A DNA stretch of 64,000 nucleotides from Lagopus muta (lineage: Eukaryota; Chordata; Aves; Galliformes; Phasianidae): positions 13,295,001-13,359,000 of the forward strand of contig NC_064437.1 of assembly GCF_023343835.1 (NCBI RefSeq), read 5' to 3'. Positions 1 through 13,300 of the stretch are shown here, in pieces. The notes under the pieces are model-generated. The model made no database searches. It had not been told where the DNA came from and saw only the letters and a program-made list of their open reading frames with translations. Each line of letters begins with the position of its first letter. Position 1 is the stretch's first letter. The position numbers and the translations under genes are program-made.

Positions 1-218
1 GTGTTTACTGAAGGTGAAGGAGCTGTTTGCTGTCAAGTGGCTTCTTGCTAATGTGCTGCCAGTCAGCTACTGCTGTGGCTTAGACAGCCTTGACATGTGC
101 TCTGCAGCCTCAGGGGTTTTCAGTGATTGATTTTGAAACTTATTTAATGCCTTGGTTTCATTATTTTATTATCAATGGAACATGATATTTCTAATATCGC
201 TTGAACGCTTAGTTAACG

Positions 219-777
219 TACGATGTTTGCTCTGAAAGTGATGCCTCCTATTTTATTGTGTTGGCCCACAGTGTCAGAGGTGGATGTTGGTGGGATGGCC
301 GTAGAGGTCAAACCTTCCTACCAGTATCCCATTAAATGTTGCCGTGTGACGGATGGCATCGCATGGACAGTCTGACAGAACGGTGTCTGACATGGAAGTG
401 CATGTGAAGCAAAGGTGCCTCATTGAATTCATCCATGAGGAATGGATGCCAAAAGGCACCGATTGATATTCATTGACCCTTGCTGAAAATTCATGGAGGT
501 GAAACGATGGATATGAGCACAGGGAGATGGTGGGTGGTGGGTTTCAGTAGTGGCGACAGCAATAGTGGGTACCTCTGCTGGTAAAAGGTTTTTAGGAGTG
601 CAACATGCAGGTTGTCATTTATCACTGGTGAAAATGCATAGCTAATGATGGTGTCTGTGTTGAAAAATAGTGCTTTGTAGCTAAGAATTTGCTCTGTCAA
701 GCAGTATTATTGTGCTCTTTGCATCTGTTGTAGTTTCTATGGAAATAAATAGGAAGCATTACTTTCAGAGTGACCTA
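219..777 (+). mobile_element. degenerate mariner-type DNA transposon (Galluhop-like), forward
   Basis: Imperfect terminal inverted repeats start TACGATGTTTGCTCTGAAAG on the left and read TAGGTCACTCTGAAAGTAAT on the reverse of the right end, giving TA at both ends as expected for mariner. Inside, on the + strand, MSDMEVHVKQRCLIEF and following residues resemble the helix-turn-helix start of a mariner-like transposase, broken by several stops. At 559 bp it is internally deleted and dead. The Galluhop name is from memory, not from a search. Confidence 0.75.
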
Positions 778-3154
778 CATATGAAATTAATTTGTTGTGT
801 AAAATCTTTAGAATCCAGTAGGGACAGAGGTATCTCTGAATACCACAGGCCTTTGAATCTATTCTAAAAAATTGGCCAAGTGCACATGTAAATGCACAGA
901 CTGCACGAGTCTGGTCAGGGGTGCTGCAAAGGGCAAAAGGGATGTGATGGTAGGCAGCACAATGCCACACTTCCATCTGAGATTCAGATGTCTGGAATGT
1001 GGCTGGTTGCAGTTATGTGGAACCCAAGTTTTGATTATTTTTGCAGGTTGCTTTGTTTTGTTTTTTTAATAGTTTTTTGCTCTTTGAAAGACTGAAATGG
1101 GAGCGGAAAGGAGAATGAGGCTGCTTGGTGTTGGTTGTAGGGACGGCAAGATCAGTGAGAATCTCTTATTCTAAAGCTGCTACAAATATTTTTATGAATC
1201 TGTGCAAAATAAAAGAATGTCTTAACTTTGAACAACATGCATGTTACGAAGAGGCACCACTTGCATCTTTTTATTATCTTCAGATTCTCATAGTCTATAA
1301 ATGGACGGATGGTGAATAGGAATTCTATTTGGTCTCTAACTGATTCAACCTACCAATGTATTTCAAATACTGTGGAATTTCTTAGAGAATTTTAGCTGAA
1401 TAATTGCTAGATATATAGAGAGGAAAATATGAAATATGAAATAATGTGTAAAATACATTGTGCAAATTGATTAAAGCTTTAGAGTAACTACTAGTTGGGT
1501 ACAAGTCAACAGATAATTCTGGTCTAAGGTTGCCATGGAAACAACCAGTGCTTGATATAATTGAGAACATCTTAAAAACCTCCTGGTGTTTGCATGCTTT
1601 TTTCGCCCTGCCATTTTGAGTTGCTTTAGACATGAATAGGTAGCATTGGTCAGAACAGAAGTAGTTAATGAGCAAAACCAAGTACCCGTGTGCTGAATAT
1701 TGATTTTGGTTTACTACTGCTATCTTGTGCTTCACAGATTTTTGCATCAGAAGGAGCCCGTAAGGAAGAGAAGCTCTCTGGATTCTGTGTGCTTTCTCTT
1801 TCCAGTTAGTGTATAGTTGTGTTTCGAGCTTGGAGCACTGATTTTTGTAGAGATTAACATACTTCTGCAGTTATTGGATTAATATTAGCAGCAATATGTT
1901 TCTGAAAATTAGCTTTTCAGCATGAATGGTAAGTCTTTTCTATTGCCTTTGAGACTATTTTTTGTTCTGTCTTCACAGTCAGGAAAAATCTACCAGGTTT
2001 CCCTTTCTTGTCTGCAGAGCTACATCGACTACAGAGCCCTTTGTTTCTGTAATCGACTTACTGTGGATTCTAAAAATGACCTGTCTTAAAGATTAGCAGT
2101 TTTATTAAACATTTTGCTTTGCATAGGTGGTATTTAGCATTTGAAATTCTATTTTGAAGCTTTCTTTCAGAAATAACTGTTCCAAATCATTGAATAGGGC
2201 ATAGAATCCGACATGGAGAATTTTATAATTGTATGCTCTGTGTGTTGCTTCACTTATTTTTGTGTGCCATTCATAACAAATTATTTTCTGTGAATTGGTA
2301 CAAATCAAAAAGCCCTTCTGAAATTATTATAATTATCACCTAAAAGTCTGAACTGCTTTTGTTGTTTTTCATCTGAACCGTCTTATCCTTCTTTGGTCTT
2401 TATTCTTTCTAAATGATGGGATAGCAGAATAGTTCAGGTCATGCATGGAAGTAGGGGAGGAGAGTGACATTTAAAATGAAATATTATAATGGGTGCAGTG
2501 AACTTATCAGGCAGGTGGTTGCCTTCCAAAAACACTGCTTGTTGTAAAGCACTTCGAATTAGTGGAATTATGGAGTACTTTATTCTTCCTTGAAATGTTA
2601 TCCAAAATTGTACCTAAATGTTTAAACCGTGTACGTTTATTTCTTTAGAAGATGATGTCATTAGAAAATGGTTTTCAAAGAGCCCAAGCATAATGGTTTC
2701 TGCAATTGTGCCGTATCAGTTCAAGCAGATAATCTGTAGCCTTGGGAAATGACTTGAGAGGGTTAAAGATTGCTTATAAAGAAAAAAACAAATACACTTT
2801 TATACAGAGTTTCTGTGTGTGTCTGCATGGTTTTGCTTTGTCCTATGAATTTAAAGGTCTGTTTTTATGAAGATTTCAGTTTTATAGAAGGCATGAGACA
2901 AAAAGTGGGAGGAGCCATCCCACTGCCTTGCCTAATATCGGTTTGCATGTACTTATCTCACACAAATGTTTTGAGGTTGTCCTCCCCAAAAAGGAAAGTG
3001 TTGCCGTCATTTCCTCAGGGTATGGATCACAACAATATGCAGTATTGTTACATGCAGCAATGTACAGATATGGCTGCAGGACAAGTTATCAGAACTTTGT
3101 CCATGAATTATGAGGACCCACGTTACAGCATCATGGCCTCTGAAGTATAGCTTA

Positions 3155-3312
3155 GAGCAGGGCAACCTGGAGGGGTGGTCCAGCCCCCACCTGCGTGGCT
3201 GTGGGCACGTGGAGCCGTCAGCTGGACGGGGGGGGGCTGCATCACCTCCCTGCTGGGAGCTGCTGCTGAGCGAGGGTGAGCCTGCAGCCCTGCTGTGTTG
3301 CTGGCATCGCAT
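3155..3312. other. GC-rich patch in AT-rich intron
   Basis: About 160 bp with clearly higher GC than its surroundings, including a run of eight G at about 3229 and several CTGCTG and CCTGC words. It has open frames on both strands but no recognised protein. It may be a fragment of an old repeat or a regulatory island. Confidence 0.35.
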
Positions 3313-6300
3313 GGCTGTATTATTCTGTGGATGAAGAGGACCCAAATTATGAGTTGGAAAGTCTCTGGTCACCATCACTAGTGCTGGATTTTTCCTGGTT
3401 TGTTTTTTTTTTTTTTCTTTCCTGTTTTTCCTTACAGTTGTGTGGTAACTTTCACAGGAATTAAGATTTGTGGAAGTCGGCTATATCAATCTCAGATTTT
3501 TCTGCCTAAGTGCTCAATTTCCCCGTTTTTTTTGTTGTCTTAAGACTGAGTGATTTTAAGGGAATAAATTTCTTAACTGAAACTGGGTGAAAAAGAGACA
3601 ACCATTCTGGTTGGTTTTTTTTTTTTGGTTTTTTTTTTTTGTGGGCTTGTTTTTTGTTTTTGTTTTTGTTTATCATGGGGTTTTATTCTACAATTTGCAT
3701 CTGTACGTTATGTTCACCTTGACATCCAGGCTCCCAGGTCCATTGAAAATAAAAATAAATGACTGCAATTTTTACCTAGTGTCAGTTCCCAATCAAAATA
3801 GTCTACAAATCAGAAGACTTGTTTTGCTTTAGTGAAAGGTGTCTTGTGCTTCCTCTGAGGAGGATTAGATTATCTTTAGTGTAAACATTTCCCCACTGAA
3901 ATTACTTCTGCTGTTTGATGCACCTTTGCAGTTGTCTGCTGCAGCAGTTCTCTCTTTAAGTGGATAAAACCAGATGCTCTCCTTTTAAAGGGTGGTCTAG
4001 ATGAAGTGAAACTGATGAAATAGTAATGTTTTCTTCAATTGCAGATATGATTGGCCTACTTTTTTCTTTCCTCTAGGAAAGTTCCAGAGATTTTTTTTTT
4101 TTTTTTTTCCTGTAAAGAATGAAAAAAACTATTTGCCTTTCAGAGTCCTTGTTTTTCATTTTCTTTGGTTCAGGGTTTGTTTTGTTTTTAATAGCAGAAC
4201 ATTCCTTAACAGATAAAACTGACAGGAAAGGTGCTGTTGTGGTGTTTCACTAGGAAGAGGCTTAATCCTCCTAGTAGCACCAAGTCCACAGTTGAGTTAG
4301 TGCTTTCAATGTTGAAAATAAGTATTTGCTGATCCTGAAATTTATGTTCTTAAGATAGTATTCCCCATATGTGTGTACAGATGGAGCAGTATGAGGCGTG
4401 CGAGCAATGCTGATAGCCTCTGCTGAGTTATTGTCAGGACTGGAGGCACTGGCGAACAGGAGTGTTTCAGGAATAAGGGTGAAGGGACAGAGTATAAATA
4501 TCTTAGCTGTGTGTATTGCAACAGTCTTCTAAGAGCAAGTTCACAGTTCACAGAAGTATATTTGAAACTTCAGCAATTGAGAAATAGGGAGTTGTATCAG
4601 AGCAAAGCTGAGTTGGCTGAAGGTTCCCATTTTGCATTAACAGAACATGTAACAAAGAGGTCTTGAAGCTGAAGACCCGCTGTACATCTGGGCTGACTGA
4701 ACTTAGAAACTGATTATGCAGGGAGAGAGACTGGGCTGCATTTATCGGTGCCAGATATATGGTTTGCAGGATAAGAAGGAAGTGATAAGATAGATGAGAA
4801 ATCTAGAGGCATGTCAGTACTGATACTAAACATGGCATGTATTTTCCTCTCCATACATATAGTTGTGGAGAAAGACCTCCAGAAGCAATTATTCCTGCTG
4901 CTGAAGAGACAGTATAGAAAATGAAAGAGTGGAACGCTCAGGTGCTAGAAATGCGTGCTCCTATATGTGTCTTGATGGTTTGAAGGTATCTTCCTTGCAA
5001 AAATTTTCCGTTATCAATTTGCTGCTGACAATAGATTAGGGTAACTTATTAGGTGTTGAGCTGGGTTCATGTTGGTTCTGGCTCTTATATGAAGTATCTG
5101 AAGAAAGAAAAAACAGCATGGGTTGCTGCTTTGACATAGTTCTTAAAATGCCTCCATCCAGAGAACAGTCCCTCAGCATGCTTAGTTTTGAGAAAAGATT
5201 AGTTTAATGAAATTTGTGTTACTTCCAGAGGAAAGGGTATTTTAGATGTTGTAATCTTGCATCTCTGTTGAACTGTAGCTTACTCTATTTTCTGCTATGA
5301 TTCTTACATATATATGTATTACCAGTAAGATTTTCTTCTTGTTGTGTTTTAGTTTATATCTCTAATAGTTTATATAATTATTTGTTGTTAGTTCTTCTAA
5401 AAGCTGCTGCTGGTATTGCTGTTTTTGACCAAAGTGTGTAGCATGAATGTCACATCTTTGAGGTTACTAAGGGCAGTTTTGTAACCTGACTAATAGTTTT
5501 GATGCTTTCCTTTATTTGTTGCAGTTGTTTTCATGTACTACAGCTCATTAGGAATTCTTAATTTGTGTGTTTTTGTGTTTTTTATGTACAGTGTGTGAAT
5601 ATTATGTCTTCTTTTTCATCAAAATAAGCACTGACTTTAACCAGTTTTCCTCTACAGTCCCATTCGTTATTAGAATGGATATCAAATACTCTTACCTACT
5701 TTTTCCTACCCTAACTCGTAAGGAAACAAAAGGTTGCTCACTTTGATGTGCTGAATTGTGAAATATGTTTATTTATGTAAGACTTTCTTATTCAGAAAAT
5801 TCATCTCTGCTATTTGAGGTTATAAATGAACCTCTACTGCTTGGATAGAAAAGGCAACCCCTTCCTCTAAATACTGAAAATGAATATTGAAATATGTTCT
5901 GTGGGAGACATGTCAGTGTTGTGATGTGTCAGATTCTCAAATCTTGCAGAGATGAGCTATTTTGCTTATTTACTCTGACAGCTGTGAAGTTATTGATTCC
6001 AAAGCAAGTACTTGGGATCGTGTAAGGTTTTATCAATGTGAGGGTTGGAACAAAGTACTTTCATGGGAAGTGGACTTAGAAATGAGTGCAATTAAACCAA
6101 GATTGGTGTATCTACTGTTATTTTGATGCTTCAAAATACTTGAGGGGAAAAAAAAGGAAGAGCAACACAAGAGCTACTCTTTTCAAGTAACATATCCACA
6201 AGCATTTATATAGCATCCAACAGCCCCAAAAGACGCTTTGTTTGGAATACAAGCAGCAAATGAATTTAATAAAACTTTATTTACTTCTAAAGAAATGATT

Positions 6301-6685
6301 ATTTGTGCACGAATATATATAGTGATAAGAATGATGTATGAAGTGATAGCTGCTCAGAAACTGGTTATCCTTTTTCATCAGTGGACTTTCACTAAAGGGG
6401 AAGGGAAGGGGAAGGGGGGGCAGTAATACAGAGAGGAAAGTTGATGCCAACCAGTTGGGCAGTACTTGTAGCGCAGAGGGATGTACTGGAGTGAAACATA
6501 GCAGATAAAGTAAACTTTGGCCTGGTGTGGGTTTTTGATGGTAAGAGGAAAATCTGATTATTTTATTTATTCACATTTAACTAGCATAACATGAACCTTT
6601 ACTCAGAAATATAGACAGTTACATGATGTTTTCCTGTAGTGCCCTAGAAAATTTTGTTCTTGGAACTCATTCTTAAAATTTATTC

Positions 6686-6711
6686 TTTTTTTTTTTTTTT
6701 TTTTTTTTTTT
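6686..6711. repeat. poly-T tract (26 T)
   Basis: Uninterrupted T homopolymer inside PRKACB intron 1. There is no recognisable retrogene next to it. Confidence 0.9.
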
Positions 6712-7740
6712 CCTGCATGGTAACCATGGAAACGTATGCAGTGTAGAAACAGAGGTGTTTGAAATTTCACAATTTGCCCACAGTTTTCAATTTTCTTTGT
6801 AAAATGGTACCTGTTACATTTCACAGAGGCAGGAGGTCTTTGCACTGCAAATTCTGTGGTATTTGCTACACTTTCGATTATGTGCTGAGGATCAGCTACA
6901 ACTGTAGAGAGTTGTACTCAATAGAGAGTACTGCATTGATAGCACTTAATTCCTAATTCCTCACAAAACACATCAGTTTATAATAGTTGAGGATTTTATT
7001 TGTTAACATTGCTTCACATAACATGATCCAATTTTATATGTGGGGAGTGTCAAGTACTGCATTTGAAAGTCATTTCATTAAATTACTTATTAATTTAAAA
7101 TTTTAGGCTAATAGAATTAACCTATCAAATAATTGAAGGTTAATAATTTAAAATTAGAGTTATTACTTAGAAACCTTTTCAGTTAGTCCAGTGCAGTACT
7201 TCCAGGCTGTGTTAATCTACCATAAGCTAACTCCTTTAGAAAAGGAGCAGTTCTATTTGCCACACATATTTCCCCATTTCCATCCCACTGCCCTTCCCTC
7301 ACCCTGGGAGAAGCATTCGTGTCATGAATACAGCTGGGAGTTTGCTTTGGATTAAAATTAGCTTCCCTTGTCCTCTCCTGCCTCCTGTCCATTACTTTTT
7401 AATCTGGCCTCGTTCCCTAACCTGGCTTGGCAGGCAGCCACAGGCTGCTTTTGCTCTTTCAAGGAAGGTCATGATACAGGCAGGAGCAAAGCACTGTGGA
7501 AGAATGGGATTGGGGTTTTTGGAAGCAGTGCTTGTTTGTACCAGTCCACACTGAGCTGCAACCTTGCAAATCCAATTTTGAACACCTGCTCCTTGGATTT
7601 TCAAACCAAAAAGCATGTGGATTGTTGCAAGAAATGAAACATAAACATGGAAAACATGGAGGTTGTCTCCTGGCAGGCTGGAATAATTCCCATCAGTGGA
7701 CATTTCAAGGACAGGGAAAGGGTACACAAAACTTCCATTT

Positions 7741-7742
<2 letters not shown>

Positions 7743-7772
<30 letters not shown>
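7743..7772. repeat. poly-T tract (30 T)
   Basis: The longest homopolymer in the window. The flanking sequence is not a recognised retrocopy. Confidence 0.9.
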
Positions 7773-9570
7773 CCCCTCCTAAAGCTTAGTTGTAATGTAT
7801 TCCAGAAGTAACTGGGCACTTGTTCTAACCAATGTTTTTAGAGAACTGGGAGGAAAAAAGAAAAGACAACATCCACTTCAGTCAAACAGAGGCAGTTTAC
7901 TAGAATGCTCTCTTCGGAAGGGGAGCTTGGGCAGGAAAGAGAGGTGCCACCATGAAGGACCTTAAGACCCAAAGGGGTGTGATGCACCTTGCATTCAGCA
8001 GGCATCTGCCAAATATATCTTAGGTTGCCCATCCTTGCATGTTCTGATGAAGCTGTTCTGCTCCTGTGTGATGAGATCTTGCATGTAATTGAAAAATTTA
8101 GGATTTGACTAATAAAGCTTGGTTAATGGGTTTTGTGTGATTGGTTTCAGCAGAGAGGATGAGAGGCTTTGGTATAACTGGAAAATGCAGCATTATCTAC
8201 GTGTGTCTTCAGGGAGGAATCACTTTTTTTTTTAATGAAGCTTATTCAGTTGTAAATTTTAATGAGGTTTGGTTCAGAATTCTTTTTTTATTTTAAGAAG
8301 GTATTTTTTTCCTCTCTTCAGTGTTTTCTTTCTGTTAGAAAATGATTTATTGTGAGCAGATAGACCTGTACAACTGCTGAGCAGAGCAAGTTCAAGACTC
8401 AGTTGTGATTTTGACTGAATAAGTTTACTGATTACACACTTTTAAGCAATACTTCAGAGATTCATGTTTTAAGTGATTCAGTGTTAGTTGGCTTTGATCC
8501 TCTCTCCTTGGATTTTTTCTTTTCTGTTATTCTTTTGACATTAACAGAGTTTGCTCCCTCTGCTTGGACCAGTGCTTTATGATTTAAATTGATGACAGAA
8601 GGGAAAAGACTGAAAATTAGATTTGAAAATAAGATTCTTTTTTTTTTTTTCTCTAATAAAAATAGAAGACGGAAGAAGAAAGTCAGTCTGTGGCAGTTGC
8701 ATGCAGTAGAGTTTTATCCACTCAGAATTCAGCAAAGATAGGCATCATCTTCGGTAGCTGAAAATCCAGCTCCTTTGGTTTGCCTGAATCTGTCACGTCC
8801 CTTGTACAGGCTGTTGGGTTCAAGGCAGCCAAGTCAAGAGATTAAGAGTAAGTAAGAATTCAGGATTGTTTAATGTATAGCTTAAAATTGTAGCCTACAG
8901 TCCTGAATAGGGGGAAAAAAAGAAAAAAAGAAAAAAAAAAAAAACAGAGGAGTAATTTTATTTTATAAGACTGATAAAATACTGTCTAGCTCAAGACTTC
9001 AAAATAATAAAATAATAAAATAAGATTTTGCCTGTATGCCATATTTTGCATTGTAAAATGCAAATTATCCTTCTTATTTGTCAATTTACAATGTACCATA
9101 ATGGTAAATCCAGAATGCACGCCCCCTGAATCAGATTCCAGTGCTTCCCTGATCTTCAGAAACTGCAGCTGCAGTTTTGCTCTTCATTTACTGTTTATTC
9201 TGTTCCTCTCCCTTATTCTCTCTTTACTTTCTATGCTCTTTTGTTCTCTACTTTTTACTACTCCTTCCTAGTATTCCCTAGAAGTGTTTACAGTATGCAG
9301 TTAGATTAATTAATTGTACTTTCATTTTAATAGCAAACTTGTAAGAAGTTGGCCGTTCTTATGATCCTTCACTCTGTAAGAACTTTTAGTTCTTGTATTT
9401 CAGAGGAGTTCCATGTATATAAAATTGAAGGACTTTTTTTATATTGCCATTGTTAATTTACTAGTTTGTTTTGCACCACCAGTTTTAATGATCATTGAAA
9501 TTTAAAAAAAAAACTGAAATATTAGATCAAAGCCTTGGTCTTGAAATCAAAAAGTCGATAGATGAGATGA

Positions 9571-10143
9571 GAGTTCATTACTCTAGCTTTAGTGACCTTG
9601 CAACTCTTAGAGCAGAAACAAGACAGAATTAACAGTGGTCAGTTTGTTACAACAGAGACAGTAAGTATGTTTCACCTAACTAAAAATCTTGTTATAAGCC
9701 TTGCTACTGAAAGGTACAAAAGAAATTTAAGACACGTTAATGGTGTAAGAGAGGGGCTTGAAACTCTTGACTCAAACACTTCCCACTTCTTTCTCAAATG
9801 CGATATCATGACCACGGGATTCACTGAGACATCGGCTTACACCTCAGTGATGTTTAAGGCTAAAAACTATGTTTTTATGAAAATGAAATGTACAGGTATC
9901 AGAATCTCTTCACAGTTACTCGTTTTTCAATTAAATGAAATTTGGATACTTAAATATTCCATTCAATTCCAGACTTCAAGTGATAATATTACAATTTTGG
10001 AACAGAAATTGAATTGTATTTTGATAAAGGGCATTTTAAATACCAAGCAGAGATTGGCATTTAGCACAGCATATGAGAATTTGCAGTGGTGCCCAGTGTT
10101 TAGTCTTAATCAGTTTAGTTCTTGCTTTTTCTTTTTTCTGCCA
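9571..10143 (+). other. long open frame of unknown status in PRKACB intron 1
   Basis: A frame of 191 codons without a stop, the longest outside the CR1 element, in AT-rich intron DNA. It has no ATG near its left end; the first ATG is about 30 codons in (MFHLTKNLVI). I recognise no domain, signal peptide or splice-bounded exon. It ends just before a C7 then A21 tract, which could be the 3' end of an old retrocopy. It could equally be chance. Conservation would decide. Confidence 0.2.
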
Positions 10144-10178
10144 TGAATCCTGTCTAAACACTTCCAACCCCCCCCTCC

Positions 10179-10199
10179 AAAAAAAAAAAAAAAAAAAAA
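10179..10199. repeat. poly-A tract (21 A)
   Basis: Follows a C-rich stretch and ends the region of the long open frame. It could be a retrotransposed tail, but no target-site duplication was identified. Confidence 0.85.
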
Positions 10200-10614
10200 G
10201 GCTTGCTGTCTACTGGAGACACGCTTGAGAATAACAAATGCAGTGCACATGGGAGGTGGAGAAAGACAAAGTAATTCATGTTAACTCTTCAGGACTTCTC
10301 CACCTGTGACCTGTTTCCCCTGTGCCCTAATTGCACCTCTGCAGCTGACACATCCCGGACCGCTTAGTTTTTTCAGGAACCTTCCTAGGATTCATTTGCT
10401 TTTAAACTATAACAGGCCAGAGTACTCTTTGTTTTATAATATTCATCCACCCTTTGTTATTTCTTTTTAACTCTGCTAATTTTTCATACAAAAGTTCATC
10501 CATAAAATAATTAAACAAAAGTATTGTGTACTGCATTAATATACCACTAAAAAAAAAAAAAATCTAATTGCCACATCTCCTATAGTTTAGAGGGCTGGAG
10601 GGCGGGAATGTTGA

Positions 10615-10732
10615 TTTCTTTGTTTTTGGGGGAGTTTATTTTTTGTTTTGTTTTGTGGTATTGGTTTGATTTTGTTTGTTTGCTTGTTTTTGTGTTGGTT
10701 TTTTTGTTTGTTTGTTTTTTTGTTATTTAAAA
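10615..10732. repeat. T/G-rich low-complexity tract
   Basis: Irregular TTTG/TTTTG repeats (ttgttttgttttg, tttgtttgtttg) with almost no C on this strand. It is simple-sequence DNA within the intron. Confidence 0.8.
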
Positions 10733-13181
10733 AAATACCTCATTGTTTGCTAGTAGTATTACCTGGGAACCTATGGATCTCAAGCTGAAGTTTTAAGTAC
10801 ACAGTTAGTTCCTGGCACAGAGCAGGTGAGGAGCAGCCCCTCTCTGAACCAAAGAAACCATCTGCGGGTTTCCCTTTGGTGTTCTGAACAAGCACCTTTT
10901 CATCATGTTGGGACCAGATGGTTTTTGTAGCGTGAAAACAGGGCTTATTTGAACAGGAAGCTCTTGCATTCATTATGACCACAGATAGTTAAAAACTAAC
11001 TGGTAACTGTCATTGTCTGGCACTGTGTGTGGAAGTGGCTGTGTTTTATTATGAACTTGATCTATTTCTGTCCTGCTCTCTGCTTCCCTTTCACTTATCA
11101 CCATTTTCCCTTTGTTATGGGTACAGATGTCCTTTGGCCTAGTCTCAACATCATCCGCAATACACAAGTGGCAGCATCCTTGGTATATAATTTGGCCCTG
11201 TGTGCACCTGTAGGATTCCCTTTGACCAGACAGAGGTTATTAAACCTGTCTTTCAGTTTTATAAAAAGTTTTCAGTCTTCACTCCTTGGTCACTACTCCA
11301 TTTCTTAACTATATTTTTCTCAATCTCCCCTGATTTCCTGCTGTGGCTTTGGATGTTTGCCTTGCATGAAACTTGCTTCTGCTAAGGGCTGAGACTGCCA
11401 ATGAGAGCTAGGTCAATGGGGCCTGCTCATGCTCACTGGTCTGTGTGTAGCCTGTTTGCTCCCAGCTGGTTCCTTACTGGTGCTCCCAGAATTTTTGGCT
11501 GTGGCTCTTTTGTGCCTATCTCATAAAATTAAATCGTATTTATATATCTACTGCAGAGAACTCAAGTACGCGTTGCGCTTTGGGTAGGGTAACTCCATCT
11601 GTGTGATTCAGGCTTCTCAAATGGTTTTGTTGCTGCTGTTGGGTAATGGGATTGAAATGCAGTTTTGAATTTTTTGGGGACTGTTTTCCATTTCTGTGCT
11701 GCCCACCACATGGTGTGCAGTTCACACATGTCGTCTTTTGGAGCGAAGCGCTAAGTAGTGGGAAGATCACCCAATTCCAGGTTTTATAGTGAATGCTGCA
11801 GTGAAGATAGATACACTTTTATTAGCAACAGTTCCTTGGATGTGTGTATGTCTTGGAATAGGTTAATTATTAGAGATGCCAGCTTGATCTTCTGAAATTT
11901 TTTAAGCTGTGCTTATTTCTGTGATGCAACATCTTTTTTTCACATCGAATTTAGCTGCCTTTGGTGTGTTGTTTTTCTTTTCTTTCTTTTTTTATTTTTC
12001 ATTTGTTAATCTTTGCTCAAACATTCTGTGGTGTAGCGTGAGTCATTCTGTCTGCGTGGGAAAGGACTGGTTTGTTGCAGGGTTCAGCCCTGAGTGGGGA
12101 GGGGAAAGGGTGAAATGTATTTATGTTTTCTATGTGTTTGTTGTGGAAATGCATAAAACATTTTTTTTTTCTCTTTCTTTCCTCTCTTCATCATCTCATC
12201 TGTGTGGGTGAATGTTCCTGCAAACCCTTTGGGGACCTATAGAGACCTTTGGTATGCTCATTCTTTCATTAGTGCCCAAAGTCAGATACTGGGAACAATT
12301 TAAAGATGAAAAAATAGAGGGGGGTAAAAGGGGTCTCATTGTAGCAATGTGAAGTGGCTAAAAATGTGCACTAAAGGAAAACTTCAAACTCATCATTTAA
12401 TGTTTATTTGCAACATCAAAATAATATCAATGGCTACTATAGACTACAACTAGTTAGCATAAATTTGGATTTGGCACTAGAAAGGTAGAAATGAAGTGAG
12501 TTCTGTATCAAGAGGTTGTTTCATGATCAAAATCCATTTTTTAAAAATATCTGTTTTCAGAAGTGACATAAGTGCGTGCATTTAAGTTGCCTAAATTATT
12601 TTGGAAGTCACCTCCTGAATTTCTATGTAGTGTAAAAACCCAGGTGATTTCTGAATGTGAGAACCAAGCAAAATTTGATACATTTTCTCTTGAAAGATGA
12701 GGGCATCGTGAATAAATTAATACCATTAGGTAGCTTTCTTTTGTAAACACATGTTCAGTGCCATTTTCTGAAAAAGGAACATAAGTAGAGTAAGTTAAAT
12801 GTTCTGTATTGTAGGAGAGCTTGTGGCTTCTTGATTTTTCTAGAAACTAGGCTTCTTCTTCCCATGAATCCGCAGTTTGAATATTTCCATCTGGATTTCA
12901 ATTTTTTTCATAAACATTCTTTTTTCATAAACATCCATAAGAAGAACTGAAACAGAGATGATTACATGAAAATGTCATGGTATATTTTTATAAATACTGA
13001 AAATTATATTCCAGTGCAAGAAATGCGGAAACATGAAGTATTTCTTTATATGAACAATGGAAATTTTGCAAGGGATATTTAAGACATGCTGTACCATAAT
13101 AACATGAGCAAATTAAAACTTCATGTTTTGTCTATGCTTTGTATTGTTAAAACAATGTTAATTAATTGTCTACAGCTGCTT

Positions 13182-13300
13182 AGAAACATAGAATTATTGA
13201 CATTTGAAAAGACCACTGATTGTATAGTCCAACTGTCAACGCATTACCACCATGCCCACTGAACTATGTCCCTAAAAATTTGAAGGCCCACAAGTCTGAA
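13182..13300 (-). mobile_element. CR1 LINE 3'-end fragment, reverse
   Basis: The stretch catagaattattgacattt, then aaaagaccactgattg, tagtccaactgtcaac and ccaccatgcccactga, is the reverse complement form of the conserved CR1 3' terminus. It is an old, 5'-truncated copy, antisense to PRKACB. Confidence 0.8.

Noticed and set aside
274-459. Minus-strand frame resembling another at 17994-18185
   Set aside because: The similarity is real but comes from the shared mariner-like element read antisense, not from a gene.
7743-7772. Poly-T tracts as tails of antisense processed pseudogenes
   Set aside because: No recognisable gene-derived sequence or target duplications were found next to them.
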